Positions 59,082-64,000 of a stretch of 64,000 nt of DNA are shown here, one piece after another. Made by a program: the position numbers and the translations under genes. This DNA comes from Clostridia bacterium (GTDB lineage: Bacteria > Bacillota > Clostridia > Christensenellales > CAG-314), in the NCBI GenBank assembly GCA_036654455.1, contig JAVVRZ010000003.1, forward strand, positions 44,357-108,356. The letters are read 5' to 3'. A model generated the notes under the pieces. It ran no database searches. It was given only the letters and a program-made list of their open reading frames with translations, and was not told the DNA's origin. Within the stretch, counting starts at the first letter, position 1, and each line of letters opens with the position of its first letter.

Positions 59082-60377
59082 TTATTCGTTTGGTATTGGT
59101 TCGATTTGATTTGGCAAAATATTTTTAGGTATATTTAGCGGTCGTTTTTGCGTCCCAACTACCACTATTCGGTCGCAACCTCTATATTTATCTTTTGATA
59201 AAAATTTTATTTTCTCCAACTTATCATTTTTAAAATAGTGTAATTCGCCTATTGAAGTAACCGCATCGCTACCGTAAGACAAAATATACCGCTCGTCGTC
59301 GTATTTAACTTTATCTAAATATTTGCCCTCTCTATCTATAATTACGCTTTCTTTACAGCTTTCTTTTTGAAAAATTTTGCTAACTCGCTTAATCTCGTAA
59401 TCGAGCTTCTCGCCAAAAATTTTTATAGTAGCCTTTTTATCGCTTACGCAAGCGTAGATATAAATATCGCTTGACGTATTGTTGACAAATACTAAATTAG
59501 ACGTAGAACTTACCATACAATCAAAACTTGGGGCGACATAGCTACTTGTTAAAGAGTGTGGCGAACGCTTGTTTACAGTAATATCGGCAAGCAAAAGAGC
59601 GTTATAAAGCGTGGTTGAGGCTTGACAGACTCCTCCGCCTACGCCATCGACATATTTGCCGTCGACGATTATTTTAGCCATCTTATAGCCGTTTCTTTGG
59701 GTGCGTTCTCCAACTATGTCGTTAAAAGAAATTGTCTTATTTTTAGGTATAATCAAACCGTTAAAGTTTGACAAGGCTCTGGCGATATTGTCGCTTCTCG
59801 CTTGTCCGCTACTATAAAAAGTCGTGCTAAATTGACCCCTTAAAGTGGTGGCGTTTAACATATCTTGATATGTTTTTTCGGCGACAATATTTATAGTTGG
59901 AAGGTATAAAGTTAAAGAATTGTCTAAATTTTCAATTAAATTTTGGAAAAAGGCTGTCTTATCTACTTTAATTCCGTCTTTATCCTTAGTATAATTGAAA
60001 TTACCTTGCCTAGTAAAAGAAGCGGTTGCGTTTGTTGGCGCAAAGTTGACTTCTTTTTCTATCGAAGAAACAAATTCCCTTATACTTGGCAAAACATAGC
60101 ATACTGCTTGTTCGCAGGTGTAGCCTTGATTGATTAACTCGGTAATTATTTTACGTTTAGTCTTAACCGAACTATAAATTTGAGCGTTTTTAATTCTAAA
60201 TTCGCTTAAAGAAGTTAAGTGTTGGTTAAGACTATATTTCCACGTTTTATCATTATAAATTACCTTTACGGCTACATTCCACGTCATTTCCGCATTTGCA
60301 AAATTTGGCAAAAAAATACTCACAAAACAAATTGTGAGCATAAGAATAATTACGATTTTTTTTGTAAATTCTTTCAT
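59082..60377 (-). CDS. VanW-family exported protein
   Basis: A 431-residue protein with an N-terminal signal/anchor helix (about 6-27), an unknown middle part, then the VanW domain: QARSDNIARALSNFNGLIIP, TISFNDIVGERTQRNGYKMA and GVGGGVCQASTTLYNALLLA, the family signature. VanW domains are common in Gram-positive envelope proteins; the function is unclear, and the gene is not evidence of vancomycin resistance. AAGGAAG precedes the ATG, adjacent to the PHP stop with no gap, so the two are one transcript. Confidence 0.9.
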   Translation of the reverse strand: MKEFTKKIVIILMLTICFVSIFLPNFANAEMTWNVAVKVIYNDKTWKYSLNQHLTSLSEFRIKNAQIYSSVKTKRKIITELINQGYTCEQAVCYVLPSIREFVSSIEKEVNFAPTNATASFTRQGNFNYTKDKDGIKVDKTAFFQNLIENLDNSLTLYLPTINIVAEKTYQDMLNATTLRGQFSTTFYSSGQARSDNIARALSNFNGLIIPKNKTISFNDIVGERTQRNGYKMAKIIVDGKYVDGVGGGVCQASTTLYNALLLADITVNKRSPHSLTSSYVAPSFDCMVSSTSNLVFVNNTSSDIYIYACVSDKKATIKIFGEKLDYEIKRVSKIFQKESCKESVIIDREGKYLDKVKYDDERYILSYGSDAVTSIGELHYFKNDKLEKIKFLSKDKYRGCDRIVVVGTQKRPLNIPKNILPNQIEPIPNE

Positions 60378-61196
60378 CTATACTTCCTTAATATTTAGCA
60401 CCTTTCTTGTCAATTTATTGGGGGTAAATACTCCGTCCCCACCGTGAGTGCTATCGTGATAATCGCTACCGCCAGTTACAATTAATTTGTATTTGTCGGC
60501 AAGCGAACGGTAAAACTTACGCTCAAAATCAGTATGCGCATAATAATCGGCTTCAATACCTTGCAAACCAAAACCTTTAAGATTGGCTACAAGTTCGGCT
60601 ACTACGTGTTGGGCTAATTTGAGATTTTTGGGGTGGGCAAGAACAGGCGAACCGCCGTATCTTGTGGCTAACTCAATCGCTTCTCTTGGAGTAAGCCTTT
60701 TTGACCTAACATAAGCCTTTTTGCCAAAGCCTAAATATTCGTCAAAAACGGCGTTGCGAGTTGGACTTACGCCTTGTTTTACCATCTCGTCGGCTATGTC
60801 GGGTCTACCGATAGTCTTATTAGACGTTTGAGAATATATTTCGTCCATATCTATGTTAATACCAAAAGTAGCAAGCTTTTCAGCTATACAGTAATTGCGA
60901 ACTTTGCGTAAATCTTGCAATTCTTCAAGTTCACGAGCAAGACAAGGGTTAGCGTAGTCAATATTGTACGCTAAAATATGAATTTCAATTTCCTCGTAAC
61001 TAGATATTTCAATTCCGCTTAAAACTTGTACGCCCAACATTTCTCCGCAATTAATAGCTTGGCTAACTCCGCTAATTGTGTCGTGGTCGGTAAGCGAGAT
61101 ACAGTCGATATTTCGGTCTTTGGCTCTTCTTACTAATTTTTCGGGCGTTAATTTTCCGTCCGAATAGACGGAGTGAAGATGTAAATCACATATCAT
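60378..61196 (-). CDS. PHP-domain phosphoesterase (RNase AM/YciV-like)
   Basis: A 272-residue metal-dependent phosphoesterase of the TrpH/YciV type, acting on nucleoside 3',5'-bisphosphates or short RNA 5' ends in characterised relatives. Metal ligands are visible in DLHLHSVYSDGKLTPEKLV, ISLTDHDTISGV, GIEISSY, VLAHPKNL and TGGSDYHDSTHGG. The HxH at residues 5-7 requires this start. There is no ribosome site; TATAAT lies six bases before the ATG, so the mRNA appears leaderless. VanW follows immediately. Confidence 0.88.
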   Translation of the reverse strand: MICDLHLHSVYSDGKLTPEKLVRRAKDRNIDCISLTDHDTISGVSQAINCGEMLGVQVLSGIEISSYEEIEIHILAYNIDYANPCLARELEELQDLRKVRNYCIAEKLATFGINIDMDEIYSQTSNKTIGRPDIADEMVKQGVSPTRNAVFDEYLGFGKKAYVRSKRLTPREAIELATRYGGSPVLAHPKNLKLAQHVVAELVANLKGFGLQGIEADYYAHTDFERKFYRSLADKYKLIVTGGSDYHDSTHGGDGVFTPNKLTRKVLNIKEV

Positions 61197-61202
61197 AGCT
61201 AG

Positions 61203-61230
61203 ATTATATCATAAAAAATCGTCAAGTCAA
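61203..61230 (-). promoter_or_regulatory. Promoter of the leaderless PHP-VanW transcript
   Basis: On the minus strand TTGACT (61225-61230), 16-bp spacer, TATAAT (61203-61208). The predicted start coincides with the ATG at 61196. Confidence 0.6.
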
Positions 61231-61248
61231 TATATAATACAAAATCAC

Positions 61249-61277
61249 TTGCCCAAACGCTTATAAAATTATATAAT
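61249..61277 (+). promoter_or_regulatory. Promoter of the scaffold/GGGtGRT pair
   Basis: TTGCCC (61249-61254), 17-bp spacer, TATAAT (61272-61277), about 27 nt leader carrying AGGAGG. Confidence 0.55.
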
Positions 61278-61311
61278 AATGACGATATTAAATAAATTAG
61301 GAGGAAATACT

Positions 61312-62007
61312 ATGCCAAATTACACACACGAAGTTGAAAATATGACTTGCGTGACAAAGGGTTGCGACCACGGCGCCGCACCTATTCCACAAGAGGGCGG
61401 GTGGACACAAGTCAAGGAGATTAGCCAAATTTCTGGTCTTACACACGGTGTTGGCAGATGCGCCCCTCAACAAGGCGCTTGCAAACTTACGCTTAATATT
61501 AAAAAAGGCATAATTGAAGAAGCCTTAATCGAAACGTTGGGTTGTTCCGGAATGACTCACTCCGCAGCTATGGCAGGAGAAATTCTACCCGGAAAAACTA
61601 TTCTTGAAGCCTTAAATACCGACCTTGTTTGCGACGCTATCAACGTAGCTATGAGAGAATTGTTCTTGCAAATTGTTTATGGTCGTTCGCAATCGGCTTT
61701 TTCGGACGCAGGGCTACCTATTGGCGCAGGACTAGAAGACTTAGGCAAAGGACAACGTAGTCAAATAGCCACAATTTATTCTACAAAAGCAAAAGGCGTA
61801 AGATATCTAGAAATGACCGAAGGCTACATTACTAAGTTAGCGCTTGACGCAAACGGCGAGATTATCGGGTACGAGGACGTAAGTCTTGGCAAAATGATGG
61901 ATTACGTGCAAAAAGGTATGTCGGGTACAGACGCATTGGCAAAGGCTACAAGCACATACGGAAGATTTGATGAAGCTGTAAAAGTCATCAATCCACGCAA
62001 GGAGTAG
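61312..62007 (+). CDS. NifU/IscU-like iron-sulfur scaffold protein (GGGtGRT-associated)
   Basis: A 231-residue protein whose central part is a NifU/IscU-like scaffold: VGRCAPQQGACKLTLNIKKG, ETLGCSGMTHSAAMAGEIL and GKTILEALNTDLVCDAI. Cysteines in the loop positions are conserved. The N-terminal 35 residues (CVTKGCDHGAAPIPQEGGWT) and the C-terminal 90 are specific to the subfamily next to GGGtGRT proteins. AGGAGG before ATG 61312 fixes the start; the longer frame to 61279 lacks a site. It is 4 bp from its partner gene. Confidence 0.85.
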   Translation: MPNYTHEVENMTCVTKGCDHGAAPIPQEGGWTQVKEISQISGLTHGVGRCAPQQGACKLTLNIKKGIIEEALIETLGCSGMTHSAAMAGEILPGKTILEALNTDLVCDAINVAMRELFLQIVYGRSQSAFSDAGLPIGAGLEDLGKGQRSQIATIYSTKAKGVRYLEMTEGYITKLALDANGEIIGYEDVSLGKMMDYVQKGMSGTDALAKATSTYGRFDEAVKVINPRKE

Positions 62008-62011
62008 AAAA

Positions 62012-63010
62012 ATGATTACATTTGAAAGTTATAATCGTAGAATAGACCATATAAACGAAGTTTTAGCTCAATATGGCATTAAAGACCTTCAACAGGCAAA
62101 AGATATTTGCGTAAATAAAGGTATAAATTGCGAAGAAATAATTAAGTCAATTCAACCTATCGCCTTTGATAACGCAGTTTGGGCTTATACGGTAGGTTGC
62201 GCTATTGCAATTAATTCTAAATGTATAACCGCCGCCGACGCTGCGCAAGCAATAGGCGTAGGGCTACAAGCATTCTGCATTAAGGGTAGCGTTGCCGACC
62301 ACCGCAAGGTGGGACTAGGTCACGGCAATCTTGGCGCTATGCTTCTTAGCGAAAACGTTTCTTGTTTTGCCTTCCTTGCAGGACACGAGAGTTTTGCCGC
62401 AGCCGAAGGCGCTATTGGCATTGCAAAAACAGCAAACAAAGTGCGCAAGACCCCTCTACAAGTTATTCTTAACGGTTTGGGCAAAGACGCAGCTTACATT
62501 ATTAGTCGTATTAATGGCTTTACCTATGTTCAAACATATTTTGACCACGAAGAGGAAAAACTACAAATAATTAAATCAATACCGTTTAGCAAGGGCGAAA
62601 GAGCTAATATTCGTTGTTACGGAGCAGACGACGTAAACGAAGGCGTAGCTATTATGCAACACGAACACGTTGACGTTTCTATTACGGGCAACAGCACAAA
62701 CCCCACTCGTTTCCAACACCCGGTAGCAGGTATTTACAAAAAATGGACGGTTGAAAACAACATTAAATACTTCTCGGTTGCAAGCGGTGGTGGCACAGGC
62801 AGAACGCTTCACCCCGACAATATGGCGGCAGGTCCTGCTAGCTATGGTATGACCGACACTATGGGCAGAATGCACAGCGATGCGCAATTTGCAGGTAGTT
62901 CGAGCGTGCCTGCCCACGTAGAAATGATGGGACTTATTGGTATGGGCAACAATCCTATGGTCGGCGCAACAGTCGCTTGCGCAGTAGCGGTAGCGGTAGC
63001 CCAAAAGTAA
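62012..63010 (+). CDS. GGGtGRT family protein
   Basis: A 332-residue cytoplasmic protein named for the motif found here as ASGGGTGRTLHPDN. Other strongly conserved parts are VADHRKVGLGHGNLGAMLLS, FLAGHESFAAAEGAIG and SGTGSxP-like ITGNSTNPTRFQHPVAG. Biochemical function is unknown; the family is found mostly in anaerobes and travels with the NifU-like gene just upstream. Glycine loops suggest a nucleotide or phosphate ligand. AAGGAG precedes the ATG. Confidence 0.92.
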   Translation: MITFESYNRRIDHINEVLAQYGIKDLQQAKDICVNKGINCEEIIKSIQPIAFDNAVWAYTVGCAIAINSKCITAADAAQAIGVGLQAFCIKGSVADHRKVGLGHGNLGAMLLSENVSCFAFLAGHESFAAAEGAIGIAKTANKVRKTPLQVILNGLGKDAAYIISRINGFTYVQTYFDHEEEKLQIIKSIPFSKGERANIRCYGADDVNEGVAIMQHEHVDVSITGNSTNPTRFQHPVAGIYKKWTVENNIKYFSVASGGGTGRTLHPDNMAAGPASYGMTDTMGRMHSDAQFAGSSSVPAHVEMMGLIGMGNNPMVGATVACAVAVAVAQK

Positions 63011-63045
63011 CAAAAACGCCCCCCCCTAGAACAATTTTGTATGTA

Positions 63046-63083
63046 TTAGGCGTTTGCTCGGCTATGAGCAAACGCCTAATTTT
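63046..63083 (+). terminator. Terminator after the GGGtGRT gene
   Basis: 14-bp arms TTAGGCGTTTGCTC and GAGCAAACGCCTAA with a 6-nt loop, followed by TTTT. Confidence 0.8.
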
Positions 63084-63136
63084 AGCTTATGATATCTCAG
63101 CCACACAATAGTTATATATTTTAGTATTTTAACTCA

Positions 63137-63166
63137 TTAAGGGAGAACAAAAATGTTCTCCCTTAA
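63137..63166. terminator. Hairpin after the pseudouridine synthase gene
   Basis: 13-bp arms TTAAGGGAGAACA and TGTTCTCCCTTAA with a 4-nt loop. The T tract is weak; it lies downstream of both convergent genes. Confidence 0.55.
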
Positions 63167-63233
63167 TTATTAAATTATTGATTAAAATAGTTATTTGAAA
63201 TTTATGTTAAATTGTTGATTTAATTGACATCGT

Positions 63234-63959
63234 TTAATATTCGTCTTGATGGAAATAGTCGATATATTTATTGACGTCAAAAAGATTGAAAGGAAAGTCT
63301 TCGGGCGGATAGCATACAAACACCATACGTTTATTTGTAACAGGGTGCGTTAGCACAAGCTGATAAGCAAATAAAGCAAGGTTACCTTTGCCAAACCTAT
63401 CTCCGCCATAACGAACGTCGCCAAACACCGCATTGCCCTGAGAAGCAAATTGAACTCTTATTTGGTGGCTTCTACCCGTTTCGAGTACGACGTCAACCAA
63501 GCTAAGATTTTCGGCATAATCAAGAACTTTATAATCTAGCGTGGCTTTCTTTGCCCCCGCAGTACCGACGTTAGAAACGTAAACGGTGTTAGTTAGAGCG
63601 TTCTTTTTAAGGTAAGAGGTTAGTGTGCCTTGTGGAATATGCAATTCGCCACAAAGTACGGTTAAGTAACGCTTTTCAATTTCGTGAGTGACAAAAGTAG
63701 CGCTAAGTCTTGCGGCGGCTTTACTTGTGCGGGCAAATACCATAATTCCGCCTGTTGGACGGTCAAGTCTATGCACAAGCCCTAAGTAGGCTTCGCCCTC
63801 TTTATTATATTTTTGTTTGATATAGCCTTTAAGTAAGGTGAGTAGGTCTAAATCGCCAGATTTGTCTTCTTGGGTAGGTATATTTTGAGGTTTGACCACA
63901 ACAAGAATATGGTTATCTTCGTAAAGTATTGGAACGTCGTCAATAGTAAATTCTTTCAT
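63234..63959 (-). CDS. RluA-family pseudouridine synthase
   Basis: Isomerises uridines in rRNA or tRNA. LVHRLDRPTGGIMVFARTSK contains the catalytic Asp of the RluA family, with ETGRSHQIRVQFASQG, GDVRYGG and ALFAYQLVLTHPVTNK following in order. 241 residues without an S4 domain fits RluA/RluC-like short forms, so the exact target is not known. The start is ATG 63959 with AGGGG upstream; the longer frame to 63995 begins with TTG and lacks a site. It lies directly after another minus-strand frame. Confidence 0.88.
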   Translation of the reverse strand: MKEFTIDDVPILYEDNHILVVVKPQNIPTQEDKSGDLDLLTLLKGYIKQKYNKEGEAYLGLVHRLDRPTGGIMVFARTSKAAARLSATFVTHEIEKRYLTVLCGELHIPQGTLTSYLKKNALTNTVYVSNVGTAGAKKATLDYKVLDYAENLSLVDVVLETGRSHQIRVQFASQGNAVFGDVRYGGDRFGKGNLALFAYQLVLTHPVTNKRMVFVCYPPEDFPFNLFDVNKYIDYFHQDEY

Positions 63960-63961
63960 TA

Positions 63962-64000
63962 TTACACCCCTACAAATAATCCCGACGCTCCGCAAGGAAG
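63962..64000 (-). CDS. Possible C-terminus of an upstream gene
   Basis: An open frame enters from the window edge and ends with TAA at 63962-63964, two bases before the ATG of the pseudouridine synthase. Only 12 codons (LPCGASGLFVGV) are visible, too few to identify or to prove coding. Confidence 0.3.
   Translation of the reverse strand, partial: LPCGASGLFVGV

Noticed and set aside
59082..60377. Vancomycin resistance from the VanW gene
   Set aside because: VanW-domain proteins are widespread in Gram-positives and no vanA/B, vanH or vanX genes are nearby.

Overview
The window is chromosomal DNA from a low-GC, anaerobic, endospore-forming Clostridia-type Firmicute. Spore formation is shown by spoIIR, a SipL-like SPOCS/LysM protein, sleB-ypeB, veg and sporulation-type promoters. 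Anaerobic life is shown by an electron-bifurcating-type [FeFe] hydrogenase operon. A/T-rich DNA with consensus sigma-A promoters, strong AGGAGG ribosome sites and classic hairpin terminators fit the same group. Direct glutaminyl-tRNA synthesis (glnS), a meso-DAP dehydrogenase and a short alaS suggest a less-studied clostridial lineage, but species cannot be decided from the sequence.

Layout. 1-1056: c-di-AMP synthesis (cdaA, start of cdaR). 1173-9417: hydrogenase operon hndA-[DRTGG, HATPase, H-cluster sensor, DRTGG, PHP, HATPase]-hndB-hndC-hndD, a catalytic hydrogenase with a regulatory island in its middle. 9438-14594: ddh, dCMP deaminase, CIRCE-controlled groESL, Cys-tRNA deacylase, DUF2871 membrane protein, tRNA-Gly(CCC). 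14595-17235: a non-coding stretch with repeated operator-like motifs, then an XRE regulator operon including a 52-codon gene, divergent from an SDR gene. 17307-20371: MFS transporter and glyS. 20416-24806: a candidate spore-surface locus with three proteins sharing an ALE..HILNAEGEK domain, a glycosyltransferase, and three sigma-K-like promoters. 24872-32270: double-flavodoxin protein, metal P-type ATPase with a CsoR-like operator, Lrp regulator and the pntAA-pntAB-pntB transhydrogenase.

32354-40339: small Cys-rich protein, cation/proton antiporter, M29 aminopeptidase, and the rho-mnmA-Sel1 cluster. 40401-46744: sporulation and isoprenoid block (ypeB, sleB, spoIIR, ispE, sipL-like, veg). 46771-50712: acidic zinc-ribbon protein, EamA transporter with in-frame 42-bp repeats, udk, and an RsgI-like lipoprotein. 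50763-57890: short alaS, two multi-zinc-ribbon proteins, glnS, dnaB. 57983-64000: DUF6273 lipoprotein, VanW protein, an apparently leaderless PHP phosphoesterase, a NifU-like scaffold plus GGGtGRT protein pair, and an RluA-family pseudouridine synthase.

The two most interesting systems are the spore-surface glycoprotein-like locus (20416-24757) and the H-cluster-sensor regulatory island inside the hydrogenase operon (5157-8790). All functions are inferred by reading; no database search was run.
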